NCBI GenBank assembly: GCA_963789885.1
Contig: CAWBNB010000068.1
Span: 1 to 33,155 of the forward strand
Length of the DNA stretch: 33,155 bases
Origin: DATEDA01 sp963789885
Lineage (GTDB): Bacteria > Pseudomonadota > Gammaproteobacteria > Burkholderiales > SG8-39
Reading direction: 5' to 3'
Shown one piece after another: positions 9,400-17,072 of the stretch. The stretch's first letter is position 1. Each line of letters begins with the position of its first letter. Made by a program: the position numbers and the translations under genes. Below the pieces are notes generated by a model that was given only the letters and a program-made list of their open reading frames with translations, ran no database searches and had not been told where the DNA came from.

Positions 9400-10274
9400 T
9401 GCTCCCGCGTCAGCCGCACTTCGAGTACTCGGCGATCGTCGACCGGCCGCAGTTTTCCTGGCCCGGCGGCAAGCGCCTCGCCTTCCACCTGTGCCTCAAC
9501 CTCGAGGCCTTTGCGTGGAATACCGGACTCGGCATCTCGTACTCCCCGGGTCTGCCGCACCCCAACTCGTACAACTGGGGCTGGCGGGAGTACGGCAACC
9601 GCGTGGGCGTCTGGCGGCTCCTCAAGCTCTTCGACCAGCTCGAGCTCCCGGTGTCGCTGCTTCTCAATAGCGAATGCTACGAGCACTGCCCGGAGGTGGT
9701 GGCCGCCTTCCGCGAGCGCGGCGACGAGATCATTGGCCATGGCCGGACCAACTCCGAGCACCAGAATGACCTTGACGAGGCTGGCGAGCGCCAGCTCATC
9801 GCCGATGTGACGGAAGCGATCCTGCGGCATGAAGGCGAGCCGCCTGCCGGGTGGCTCTCGCCCGGCGTGAACCCGAGCAAGGTGACGCCGGACCTGCTGC
9901 AGGAAGCGGGCTATCGGTACCTGCTCGACTGGCCAATGGACGACCAGCCGGTGTGGATGAAGACGCGGAGCGGCCGCATCCTCAGCGTGCCGTACCCCCA
10001 CGAGGTCAACGACATCCCGATGATCGCCCTGCACCACGGCACCGCGGACGGGTTCGCCGACATGATCATCGAAAGCCTGGACGAGATGCTCGAGCAGTCG
10101 CAGGAGCAGCCGCTGGTATACGGCGTGTCGATCCACGCCTTCCTGGTCGGCCAGCCGTTCCGGCTCAGGTACTTCCGCCGGGCGATGGAGCACGTGCGCG
10201 CCGCTTCCGACCGGGTGTGGTTCGCCACCACCGGCCGGATCGCCGCGCACTACGCCGAGGTCGTTCCGGCCTAG
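9399..10274 (+). CDS. Polysaccharide deacetylase family protein, PuuE/allantoinase-like
   Basis: This is a 291-residue NodB-fold hydrolase. FSWPGGKRLAFHLCLNLEAF is the strand-1 region of the PuuE-like branch, in which the usual TFDDG metal motif is replaced. GDEIIGHGRTNSEHQ carries the His pair of motif 2, PAGWLSPGVNPSKVTPDLL is motif 3, and VYGVSIHAFLVGQPFRLRYF is the C-terminal His motif. PuuE-type enzymes cleave C-N bonds (allantoin, cyclic imides) rather than sugar acetyl groups. Combined with the molybdenum hydroxylase, this would fit hydroxylation followed by ring opening of an N-heterocycle, which is inference. ATG 9399 overlaps the MaiA stop. It is the last gene before the tRNA-derived junction at 10391. 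Confidence 0.85.
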   Translation: MLPRQPHFEYSAIVDRPQFSWPGGKRLAFHLCLNLEAFAWNTGLGISYSPGLPHPNSYNWGWREYGNRVGVWRLLKLFDQLELPVSLLLNSECYEHCPEVVAAFRERGDEIIGHGRTNSEHQNDLDEAGERQLIADVTEAILRHEGEPPAGWLSPGVNPSKVTPDLLQEAGYRYLLDWPMDDQPVWMKTRSGRILSVPYPHEVNDIPMIALHHGTADGFADMIIESLDEMLEQSQEQPLVYGVSIHAFLVGQPFRLRYFRRAMEHVRAASDRVWFATTGRIAAHYAEVVPA

Positions 10275-10390
10275 ACCTGCAGCAGCCAGCCCCCGGGGAG
10301 CGCGGTGGGCAGGGTTACGACGCTGCCTTGCACCTTTCAACCCGGCCTTGCGGCAGCGCCTGGCGAACGCCTTGGGGTCGCTGAAAACCT
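10275..10390. other. Short spacer between catabolic operon and first tRNA-Asn junction
   Basis: No gene is convincing here. On the minus strand a short reading ends LPTALPGGWLLQV at a stop that coincides with the deacetylase stop (CTAG palindrome at 10271-10274), preceded in another frame by SDPKAFARRCRKAGLK. Together they look like the C-terminal end of a convergent gene disrupted by a one-base shift and cut off at the junction near 10390. Confidence 0.35.
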
Positions 10391-10459
10391 TGGCTCCCCG
10401 AGTAGGGATCGAACCTACGACCTGCGGATTAACAGCGGGGTATCGCTAACCTAAGTTGT
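10391..10459 (-). repeat. Junction copy A: tRNA-Asn(GTT) 3' half plus shared 25-bp core
   Basis: Read on the minus strand, 10435 back to 10391 is the 3' half of a tRNA-Asn: GTTAA of the anticodon loop, the stem half TCCGCAGG, a T-arm with GTAGG/CCTAC stem around TTCGATC, the acceptor strand TCGGGGA, discriminator G and an encoded CCA. The 5' half of the tRNA is missing; instead the sequence continues with a non-tRNA core (plus strand CGGGGTATCGCTAACCTAAG) that recurs at 25041, 27777 and 30288. Unlike the other copies, homology stops at about 10459. This is best read as a displaced tRNA 3' end at the edge of an integrated element. Confidence 0.85.
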
Positions 10460-10663
10460 GGCCCGGGACTATGACGATTGCGATTCCGAGGAGAGTACGC
10501 AAGGATTGCGCTACCCGCCATTGGCGGCGGCGCGCTCGCTTCAATCGGCATCTCGGCCGCGCCGCGTGCCAACGGTTATACTGCGACCCGCCGACGGCAA
10601 ATGGTTCGCTGACCGGCTCTCGCCCGCGGCCGCCGTAGGCCGCCCAAACCGTCCGATGTATCG
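10460..10663. other. Spacer after junction A, no gene recognised
   Basis: About 200 bases separate junction A from the M23 peptidase start. Short open stretches exist in two frames, but they are Arg/Ala-rich translations of GC-rich DNA with no ribosome site, so I do not call them. The sequence GGTTATACTGCGAC near 10572 contains a weak TATACT -10-like hexamer that could serve the peptidase gene; no convincing -35 is seen. Confidence 0.3.
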
Positions 10664-12058
10664 ATGAGCGCCCGCAGCAAATCTGCCGTCGTTGGTCTTC
10701 TCCTGATCATCGTCATCGCCGCACTGGTCGGCGGTGGTCTATACCTGCGACCGCGCTTTGAATCCGAGCCGCCGCAGATCGTCGTCTCGCCCGATGTCGA
10801 CGTGGTCGGCGTGGCGCCGACGGAGATCCAGGTCACCGACAAAGGGACGGGCTTGAAGTCCGTCAAGGCGACGCTGTCGCAAGACGGCACCGAGCGGAAT
10901 CTCGCCACCGAGCAGTTCGCCCAGCCGGTGGGCGAGAGAAAAATCGCGGTGGCGCTGGCAAAGGTGCCGGGTGTGAAGGAAGGTCCCGCCGTGCTGCGCG
11001 TCACCGCGCGCGACGCCTCGCTTTGGCGCGGCAACGAGGCCGTGGTGCAGAAGAACATCACGATCGACATCACGCCGCCCACGCTGGAGCTCATCGCCGA
11101 CGATCGCTACGTCAATTTCGGCGGCGTGGGCGCGATCGTCTACAAGGCGTCGGCGGACACGGCGACGAGCGGCGTCAAGATCGGCAACTACTTCTTTCCC
11201 GGTTTTGCTGGCCAGGTGAAAGACCATCCGGATCACAAGCTGGCTTTGTTCGCCCATCCGTACGACACACCGCCGGAGGCGAGGCCCATCCTGGTCGCCA
11301 CCGACCAGGCCGGCAACACGCGCGAGATGCCCCTAGCGTATGAGCTGAAGAACGTGCGCTACAAAAAGAGCACGCTTGCACTATCGGACAGCTTCCTACA
11401 GAACAAGGTGGCGCCGCTGATCTCCGACGTCGCGGCGCGGCAAGGCGCGCCGAAGGATGTATTTATCGCCGTGAACGAGCGGCTGCGCAAGGAAAACGAC
11501 GACCGCATCACCGCGATCACGCGGAAGGCGACACCTGAGATGGCATGGAAGGACGCCTTCGTCCAACTCAGCAACTCGAAGGTCGAGGCCAACTTCGCGG
11601 ACCACCGGACATACACCTACAAAGGCGAGCCGATCGATACCGCGTACCACCTTGGCTACGACCTCTCGGTGACGAAGCACTACCCGGTCGAGGCCGCCAA
11701 CAACGGCACGGTGGCCTTCACGGGCGACCTGGGCATCTACGGCAACACCGTGATCCTCGACCACGGACTCGGCCTCTTCACCCTGTACGGGCACTTGAGT
11801 TCGATCGACGTCAAGCAGGGCGACTCCGTCAGCCAGCGCCAAGTGCTCGGCAAGACGGGCGAGACGGGACTCGCCGTCGGCGACCACCTGCACTTCGGGG
11901 TCTATCTCGATGGCGTCGCGGTGCTGCCGGTTGAGTGGTGGGACCAGAAGTGGATCGACGACAACATCAAGCCCAAGCTCGAAGGGCGTAGCGGGCAGGA
12001 GATCGCGCAGCAGCCAGCGAAGCCGGCAAGGAAGGGTGGAGGGAAGCGGCGGCGATAG
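10664..12058 (+). CDS. M23-family zinc metallopeptidase (peptidoglycan endopeptidase)
   Basis: This 464-residue cell-envelope protein has one N-terminal membrane anchor (residues 8-28), a long periplasmic region with two Ig-like or beta-rich segments (about 35-230), and a LytM/M23 domain at about 320-430. Zinc ligands are visible: H329 and D333 in YHLGYDL, and H408/H410 in GDHLHFGV. GNTVILDHGLGLFTLYGHLS is the conserved core of active M23 enzymes and includes the third His. The C-terminus is Lys/Arg-rich and disordered (PAKPARKGGGKRRR). It would hydrolyse peptidoglycan cross-links, anchored to the inner membrane. ATG 10664 is the first start in frame; the ribosome site is weak. It is complete, although it lies between junctions A and B and so may be cargo or older chromosome. 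Confidence 0.9.
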   Translation: MSARSKSAVVGLLLIIVIAALVGGGLYLRPRFESEPPQIVVSPDVDVVGVAPTEIQVTDKGTGLKSVKATLSQDGTERNLATEQFAQPVGERKIAVALAKVPGVKEGPAVLRVTARDASLWRGNEAVVQKNITIDITPPTLELIADDRYVNFGGVGAIVYKASADTATSGVKIGNYFFPGFAGQVKDHPDHKLALFAHPYDTPPEARPILVATDQAGNTREMPLAYELKNVRYKKSTLALSDSFLQNKVAPLISDVAARQGAPKDVFIAVNERLRKENDDRITAITRKATPEMAWKDAFVQLSNSKVEANFADHRTYTYKGEPIDTAYHLGYDLSVTKHYPVEAANNGTVAFTGDLGIYGNTVILDHGLGLFTLYGHLSSIDVKQGDSVSQRQVLGKTGETGLAVGDHLHFGVYLDGVAVLPVEWWDQKWIDDNIKPKLEGRSGQEIAQQPAKPARKGGGKRRR

Positions 12059-12141
12059 GCGCTCGGCCCCTCCGCGCTCGAACGGCGCGGCCTAGCATCA
12101 ATCCCCCACGCAACCCTTACACCACCTCTAGGAGGCATCGG

Positions 12142-12441
12142 ATGCGATCGTGGTTTGCCGTTCTGATGGCCGTCACCTCCGTCACCGCCTGCGCCCTAAG
12201 GGGCGACGTTACGACTACGAACGTCACAGGCTGGACGGGACGAGACATTGAGGAATTAATACAAGCCGCAGGACCCTACGACATGTCCCGCCTTCGGGGG
12301 GATTCAAGGACCTATACCTGGCAGCGAGCGTCCTGTCGTCTGGATGCACGCACTTCCCTTGACAACAAGATCACTACGCTCGAGATGGTGGGCACATCGC
12401 AAGGTTGCAGCCCATATCTGACGAAAATGGGCGCGGGGTAG
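12142..12441 (+). CDS. Small putative lipoprotein, unknown function
   Basis: ATG 12142 follows a strong AGGAGGC site at about 12131. The 99-residue product starts with a short basic/hydrophobic signal (RSWFAVLMAVTSVTACA) whose SVTAC resembles a lipobox with Cys17 as the lipidation site. The mature part is hydrophilic and has two further cysteines (in RASCRLD and SQGCSPY) that could form a disulfide. YTWQRASCRLDARTSLDNKI alternates as expected for beta strands. No known family is recognised. The gene stands alone between the M23 peptidase and a degraded stretch. It is a real gene judging by its ribosome site and lower GC than its neighbours. Confidence 0.65.
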   Translation: MRSWFAVLMAVTSVTACALRGDVTTTNVTGWTGRDIEELIQAAGPYDMSRLRGDSRTYTWQRASCRLDARTSLDNKITTLEMVGTSQGCSPYLTKMGAG

Positions 12442-12878
12442 TGTGCTTTGCTGGGTACGGCCGATCGAGCTGCTCGGACGCTCACCGCGGTAGCAAGAGG
12501 GCCGCACCCATAAACCTCCCGCCCGGTACCGCGAAGCAGACGCCGCAGCGCTTGTGGCGCGGCCGTCGCGGCGCGGATTGAATCCCGCAGCTTGAGCACT
12601 TGCGCTGCAGCCGGACGAGCGCGCCCACGCTCAGGCCCGGGCGCTCGCCGCGAACCAGTCGCGCCAGTAACGGCGGCGGATCTTCGCGCGGCGTCGGCTG
12701 CTCACCCTAGCCATGCGTCAGAGAAAGAGGTGCGCGGTGCGCCTCGTCGCCGCCGCCCGCAAGCGCGGCCGTTGCGGATCGCATGTCGCGTCGAAGTCGA
12801 GCAGGCCCATCGATCAGCCCGAGGCACGAGCGCATCAGGCGTAGGGTCGAATGCCTTTCTATCGAGGCGGCGCGGTGA
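12442..12878. other. Gene-poor stretch with a zinc-finger-like minus-strand fragment
   Basis: No complete gene is supported in these 437 bases. On the minus strand one frame is open from 12706 down to a stop at 12482-12484 and reads PPPLLARLVRGERPGLSVGA, then KCSSCG and, 15 residues later, RCGVCF, a CxxC...CxxC pair typical of a zinc ribbon. It has no ATG start or ribosome site (GTG is possible) and is probably the C-terminal remnant of a lost gene. The rest of the stretch is GC-rich with no recognisable product. Confidence 0.3.
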
Positions 12879-14126
12879 CTATTTCAGTTGCGCGGAAGAC
12901 GACGCGGAGCGAGGGTCTGATGACAGTTTCCGCACGAAGCGGCGACGGGCGATGTGATAGCTGCGATCGGCTCCGTAGAAGTTATCGTGCATGCGGGCCA
13001 GCTCTTCCTGTCGATAGGCCGCAAGCGGCTTTGCTCGCTCATCCAGCGCGCGCTGCCTTCTCTTTTCCCACAACAGCAGGCCGTGATCGGGATGCGCGGC
13101 CATGGCCTCGGCCTCGGCTCGAACCCGGGTGCGCAACTCGCCCGCATTTGCTCCGAGGACCGCATCGATCAGTCCTATCCTCGACGCCTCGCTCGCTCCC
13201 AGCGGCTTGCAATCGGAAGTCAACCGGATCGCCACATCCGCCCCGACGCGCCTGGGCAGGAGATAGGTCCAGTATTCGGAACCGTAGAGTCCTCCCATCG
13301 ATCGATAGTGAGGGTTGAGGATCACCCCAGAATGGGCGACAACGCGATCGGCTCCTAGGGCCAATATGACACCACCGGCCCCGGCATTGCCTGCTAGCGC
13401 CGAAACGACGAGCTGCGAATCGGTCAATATGATCTCGCGCACGAGATCGTTCATCGCGTTGATATTGCGCCACGATTCGTCCGCGCAGTCCTCGGCTGCC
13501 TCGATCACACTTAAATGAATGCCGTTCGACCAGACATCCCTTCCGCCCATCAGGACGATCACTCTGGTCGGCTGCTGACGGGCGTGGACGTAAGCCGCGA
13601 GCAGCCGCTGGCAGTGCGCGGTGCTCATTGCGCCGTTGTGGAATTCAAAGAAAAGATATCCCACACCGTTTCGATCTTCGTACCAGATATCCCGGTAGGT
13701 TCTTGCAGAGGGGGCAGCATGGATCGGTAACGCGGCTTCGCGGATATTCCGCTGCAACAGGTATTCGCGCAGGACACGTGTCGCCGGCAATTTGAAACTC
13801 TGCTCTCCGGGCAGTGCGTGTTTCGCACGCAAGTGGGTGATCCACACCGCACCATCGCCCGTGGCTCGACAAACGGCATCGCCCCGCCAGGCGATGATCT
13901 GTCCCGGTTCACCCCGTAGTTCGTCTTCCTCGTGCACCCCATGCAAATAGAATGACTGTCCGGCAATCTCATCCAGCACGCCTAATTGGCGATCGGCGGA
14001 GCGGATGTTTTGCGCGATCACGCTGGTTGGCGTCGTCCAGTCGACGACCCGGTCGTGCCCCTGAGTAACGGAGGTGATGAACACGTGCCAACCATCAGAG
14101 GATCGCGACCGCTGGGTCGATCCCAT
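12879..14126 (-). pseudogene. hypX: HypX/HoxX hydrogenase maturation protein lacking its N-terminal domain
   Basis: The 415-residue frame matches the second half of HypX (HoxX), which makes the CO ligand of NiFe-hydrogenase active sites from formyl-tetrahydrofolate under aerobic conditions. Visible are RSADRQLGVLDEIAGQ and AVCRATGDGAVWITHL from the end of the formyl-transferase part, then the crotonase-fold domain: VIVLMGGRDVWSNGIHL, ESWRNINAMNDLVREI, GNAGAGGVILALGADRVVAH and YGSEYWTYLLPRRVGA, and the C-terminal EELARMHDNFYGADRSYH. Intact HypX proteins are about 550-600 residues; the first 150-180 residues with the formyl-THF-binding domain are absent, and homology begins near 14085. The first ATG (14126) lies in unrelated sequence that overlaps the next small gene. 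No hydrogenase genes are in the window, so this is probably a transferred, non-functional fragment. Confidence 0.78.
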
Positions 14127-14322
14127 TACGTCGCGTCCAGGGGAGCACCACGTTGGGAAACGACTTCAGCATCTCATCAAGGTTGAACGGAAGGGGGTAG
14201 GGCTCGCCGGCCGCGATCTGGGGAGACGCGTAGAGATCGGCTATGCCACCGCGCACGTCAGCCATAGCGTTGCCGTTCAGTTCTTCGTTGAAAGACAGGT
14301 CGTAGACCGTCAGAGTCTTCAT
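14095..14322 (-). CDS. Small peptide with double-glycine-like leader (possible bacteriocin/RiPP-type precursor)
   Basis: This 75-residue ORF starts at the ATG at 14322 (minus strand), with AGGTGA seven bases upstream. The N-terminus TLTVYDLSFNEELNGNAMAD followed by VRGG resembles the leaders of double-glycine peptides in proteobacteria: a short DLSF segment, an EL, an AM and a GG that peptidase-containing transporters cleave after. The predicted core would be about 48 residues, beginning IADLYASPQIAAGEPYPLPF, with no cysteine. No dedicated C39-peptidase transporter or modifying enzyme is adjacent. The end of the gene overlaps the truncated hypX frame, so its C-terminus may be altered by the same rearrangement. 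Function is unproven; the leader resemblance is what I see. Confidence 0.5.
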   Translation of the reverse strand: MKTLTVYDLSFNEELNGNAMADVRGGIADLYASPQIAAGEPYPLPFNLDEMLKSFPNVVLPWTRRNGIDPAVAIL

Positions 14323-14773
14323 GGCAGTTCACCTAAAAGTAAGTAAAGAAATTTGGATTCACAGTGGGCATGTCGCCGTCGCTCAGACTAAGGCACAGGG
14401 TGTGCCAATCCGGGACGCGCATCGCGAACCGACTCGCAACTATCTGTAACTAGTCGAGATGTCGATCGCGGCTAGTGTTTCTGGGCGGACCTTGAAGTGC
14501 GCGCGCGGGCTCCAGGTTGGTGGGCCGCATCCAACAGAGCGCAGTTCGTCGTTGGCCGGATCCAACAGTGCAGGCACGCGGACACGAACGATGAGCGTTG
14601 CCGGCGCGGCACGCGCCCCGAAACGCCGGATTTCCGATCAGCGCATGAGCCAACGGCGAGGGTTAACGATCCATTCGCCGCCCTCAACCGGGACTGGCAT
14701 GCCTTGTGCTGTAGCTTCCATCGAGTCCGCAAGACGCTCGACGTCTGCTCATTTGACGGTTAGGAGAACTCCG
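14323..14773. other. Non-coding or degraded stretch, no gene recognised
   Basis: The first 140 bases are relatively AT-rich and contain the upstream region of the small double-glycine-like peptide gene. From about 14459 onward frames are open in both directions, but their translations are low-complexity Arg/Ala sequences without family resemblance. The near-repeat GCATCCAACAGAG / GGATCCAACAGTG is seen at about 14528 and 14560. A strong AGGAG site at 14762 belongs to the following ORF. Confidence 0.3.
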
Positions 14774-15112
14774 ATGACGACCCCTCGGGACCAGCTATTC
14801 ACCCGACGGATGTGCAATCCAGAAGTGGCTTCATACGCGCGGGGAGCGGTACCCGCCAGTTGGTGCGACTCGCGCTCAAAGGACTACTGGTCCGTCGGTC
14901 GTGCGGAGGGGGTGAGATCGATAGCGGCCATGAGCCGACCCCGGAAGAGTGCACTGACGTGCCGTCCTTCAGTCGGCGTTCTCCTTCCCGCGGGATGTCT
15001 TTCCAACGCGCAACTATGTCACCGAAACCGCGGGCAGATTCACGAGCTCGAGCGGTCGCATTTCGATACGCTGCCGCAATGGTTGGTCCCGGATGAGAAA
15101 GTGTCCAGATGA
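14774..15112 (+). pseudogene. Degraded upstream partner of the 15109 gene, unknown family
   Basis: ATG 14774 follows TTAGGAGAACTCCG, a good ribosome site, and begins TTPRDQLFTRRMCNPEVASY. The same frame ends QIHELERSHFDTLPQWLVPD at TGA 15110-15112, which overlaps the next start (ATGA). The middle of this frame looks unnatural, whereas a neighbouring frame around 14990-15040 reads FPRDVFPTRNYVTETAG, which joins smoothly to the C-terminal segment after a one-base shift. I infer a gene that was translationally coupled to the 15109 ORF and has lost its middle or acquired indels. The family is not recognised. Confidence 0.4.
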
Positions 15113-15378
15113 AAGTCATCGGAATGCGCGAGCTTGAGTGCCTGGTGCGGGACACCTTTCCTGCGAAGCGCCTCTTTTCGGCTGAGTCCGAGCTGGGCGT
15201 GCACGTGAAGCGTGCCCCGATTACGGGTTTCGTTCACGGCGGGCCGGACCCTTTCCTCGATCGACAATTCGACGCTTGGCTTGGGGGCTCGCCGATATTC
15301 GTTCCGCTTTACCAGCTCCTGAACCGCCTTTGCCGTGCCGGCGCACTTGCACCCGGCAACTACGCAGTGACTCGCTGA
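15109..15378 (+). CDS. Hypothetical protein, 89 aa
   Basis: ATG 15109 lies in the ATGA overlap with the degraded upstream ORF. The product KVIGMRELECLVRDTFPAKR ... VKRAPITGFVHGGPDPFLDR ... FVPLYQLLNRLCRAGALAPG has balanced amino-acid use and helix-like spacing, unlike the shadow frames around it. It has no signal peptide, membrane segment or recognised motif. The coupling suggests it once formed an operon with the upstream gene. I cannot name a function. Confidence 0.5.
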   Translation: MKVIGMRELECLVRDTFPAKRLFSAESELGVHVKRAPITGFVHGGPDPFLDRQFDAWLGGSPIFVPLYQLLNRLCRAGALAPGNYAVTR

Positions 15379-15624
15379 GCATAGCGGGAAGGGAACGCGC
15401 GTCGATCATCTGCTCGAGCGGCTGGATGAGCCGCGGCAGATGCTTGATCGACTCGCGCCGATCTGCTGCACGATCGGGCGGGCGCCCTAGTCGTGGGCTA
15501 TACCGGCGAGCCAGGGGTGGCGCGTTGGATTTCGTCTTAGATCGCGCCGGGCAGCCGATCCTCCTCGACCAGCGAATCTCCCTGAGCACACCGTTTGCGT
15601 TCGGCTCATCACTCGGCCCGGTCC

Positions 15625-15856
15625 ATGTTGAAGCGTGCCGTGCGAGCCTGTGGCCTCGCCTTCGTCGTCTTGAGTGCGGTCCTGGCATTACAAGGCATAC
15701 CAGGACGAGCAGCCGACGCAGGAGCGGCCCGTCTATCGCAACGAGGAAGAGGGTGCTAGAGCGCGACGTGTCGGGCTATGGAAGGATGCGAAGCCGGTGC
15801 CGCCATGGGAGTGGCGAAGGTCGAGTCGGATCTTTCTTGAAAGACCAGTGATTTGA
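15625..15856 (+). pseudogene. Remnant of a secreted SNase-type thermonuclease
   Basis: From about 15677 frame 2 reads WHYKAYQDEQPTQERPVYRN, then EEEGARARRVGLWKD and PVPPWEWRR, which is the conserved C-terminus of bacterial staphylococcal-nuclease homologs (Ca2+-dependent secreted DNA/RNA nucleases). The OB-fold core with the catalytic Arg and Glu residues is absent. Immediately upstream, in another frame, ATG 15625 begins LKRAVRACGLAFVVLSAVLA, a plausible signal peptide. The simplest reading is that the signal sequence and the C-terminus survive from one gene whose catalytic middle was deleted. It cannot encode an active nuclease. Confidence 0.6.
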
Positions 15857-15947
15857 CAATCATTGACGATCGACTGGGGAGGGGAACGAAATATTATCTG
15901 GCGATGCTGCCGAACAGGCTCCCCATCCCATTACCGAGCGACAGGGA

Positions 15948-17072
15948 ATGAGCTGGCTGAAGACCATCGTCGAACATGTTGACTACCTGCGCGGCCGCTA
16001 CGAGGCGTTCCCCGTGCGTGACGAGGTCACGCGGGCGGGCGTCCTGCAGGTCCTGGACGAAGTGCGCCGCAAGGAGTTGAAGCGGGTGCACGGGCGGAGC
16101 GCACTCGAAACGGCGGCGTTCGTCGATGCCGACGTCCGGTACGAGCTGTACGCCGTGAAGGACAAGCAAAAAGATCAAGTGATCGGCTGCGTCCGTGTCA
16201 CGAAGGCGGACGAGATCGCCGCGATCCCCGAGAGCCGAGAGGAGTACCACCTGGACAAGTTCCCGCCGGCGCTGCTCGCGCGCACCCAGGTGTTCACCCG
16301 GTTGGCGATCCTCCAGGCGTACCGGAAGACGGCGGCGTCCCTCGTTTTGCTCCGGCAGCTCTGGGACGACGCAATGGCCGGGAACATACTGGCCGCCCTG
16401 CTCTCCTGCGAGCCGGGGCTGTATGCGGGGTACCTCCGCCTCGGTTTCCGGCCGTTGGGCGGCGTGCACAAGGGCGCTTCGGGCGGGTTCCGGATTCCGA
16501 TGGTCGCCATCCTCCATGACCGCGAATACGTTCGCCGGATCCGGTCACCCATGCTCCCGCAGCTGGGCCGGATCGAAGGTCCGCTGCCGCAGGAGGCGGT
16601 GGAGTGGTATCGGATGCTCGAGGCCCGCGGGGGTCCGATCGATCCCGGCGTGGCCTTCTATGCGGACGATTCCGCCCACGACGTGCACGCCGCGCTGACC
16701 CGGGGACTCAGCAACGCGGGTCGCGCGCAGCTGCTGCGCAACGCGATGGAGGTCAGGTGCCGCCCCGGCGACGTGGTACTGAGCGCGGGGGACGGCGGCC
16801 GGAACATGGGTTTCGTGCAGCGCGGCGCGGTCCAGGTGGAGGTCGGGGGACGCGTGGTCGGTGTGCTGGGAGAGGGCGAGCTGTTTGGCGAGATGGCGAT
16901 AGCGCTGGACACGACCCGCACGGCGAACGTGGTGGCCGTCGGCGACGACACGCGGGTGCTGATGTTGAGTCAGACCTGCCTTGCTCGCCTCAAGGATCCC
17001 GCGGACCTGACCCAGGTCTGGCGGAACATCGCGCGAGTGCTGGCTACGAAGCTGCCCCGTGAACGCGAATGA
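15948..17072 (+). CDS. GNAT-fold N-acyl amino acid synthase-like protein with C-terminal cyclic-nucleotide-binding domain
   Basis: This 374-residue protein has two domains. Residues 1-200 resemble the autoinducer-synthase-like GNAT group that includes FeeM N-acyl amino acid synthases: an N-terminal region with a strand YELYAVKDKQKDQVIGCVRV, then FTRLAILQAYRKTAASLVLL (acyl-donor-binding strand and helix), GLYAGYLRLGFRPLG and a final strand IPMVAIL. Residues 258-370 are a cNMP-binding domain with MEVRCRPGDVVLSAGD and the phosphate-binding cassette GELFGEMAIALDTTRTANV, whose key Gly, Glu and Arg are all present. The acyl transfer activity is inferred; a cyclic nucleotide could gate it. ATG 15948 has only a weak GACAGGG site; AATATTATCT at 15891 may be its -10. 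It converges with the enolase-hydrolase gene, overlapping by 29 bases. Confidence 0.75.
   Translation: MSWLKTIVEHVDYLRGRYEAFPVRDEVTRAGVLQVLDEVRRKELKRVHGRSALETAAFVDADVRYELYAVKDKQKDQVIGCVRVTKADEIAAIPESREEYHLDKFPPALLARTQVFTRLAILQAYRKTAASLVLLRQLWDDAMAGNILAALLSCEPGLYAGYLRLGFRPLGGVHKGASGGFRIPMVAILHDREYVRRIRSPMLPQLGRIEGPLPQEAVEWYRMLEARGGPIDPGVAFYADDSAHDVHAALTRGLSNAGRAQLLRNAMEVRCRPGDVVLSAGDGGRNMGFVQRGAVQVEVGGRVVGVLGEGELFGEMAIALDTTRTANVVAVGDDTRVLMLSQTCLARLKDPADLTQVWRNIARVLATKLPRERE

Noticed and set aside
10391..10459. A complete tRNA-Asn gene
   Set aside because: Only the 3' half from the anticodon loop to CCA is present; the D-arm and 5' acceptor strand are replaced by unrelated sequence. The same applies to the copies at 24996 and 27732.
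12592..13358. Plus-strand ORFs opposite the hypX fragment
   Set aside because: They mirror the minus-strand HypX reading, have no ribosome sites and no recognisable domains.
14459..15112. A 217-codon plus-strand gene starting at 14459
   Set aside because: Only the portion after the ribosome site at 14762 looks coding, and even that is disrupted; the upstream part is low-complexity.
15221..15851. Overlapping ORFs on both strands (15221-15688 minus, 15276-15851 plus)
   Set aside because: Both are Arg/Ser-rich, conflict with the 15109 gene and the thermonuclease remnant, and lack start signals.
15854..15898. A sigma-70 promoter TTGACA / TATTAT before the GNAT-cNMP gene
   Set aside because: The hexamers are 33 bases apart, far beyond the 16-18 allowed; only the TATTAT remains a weak candidate.
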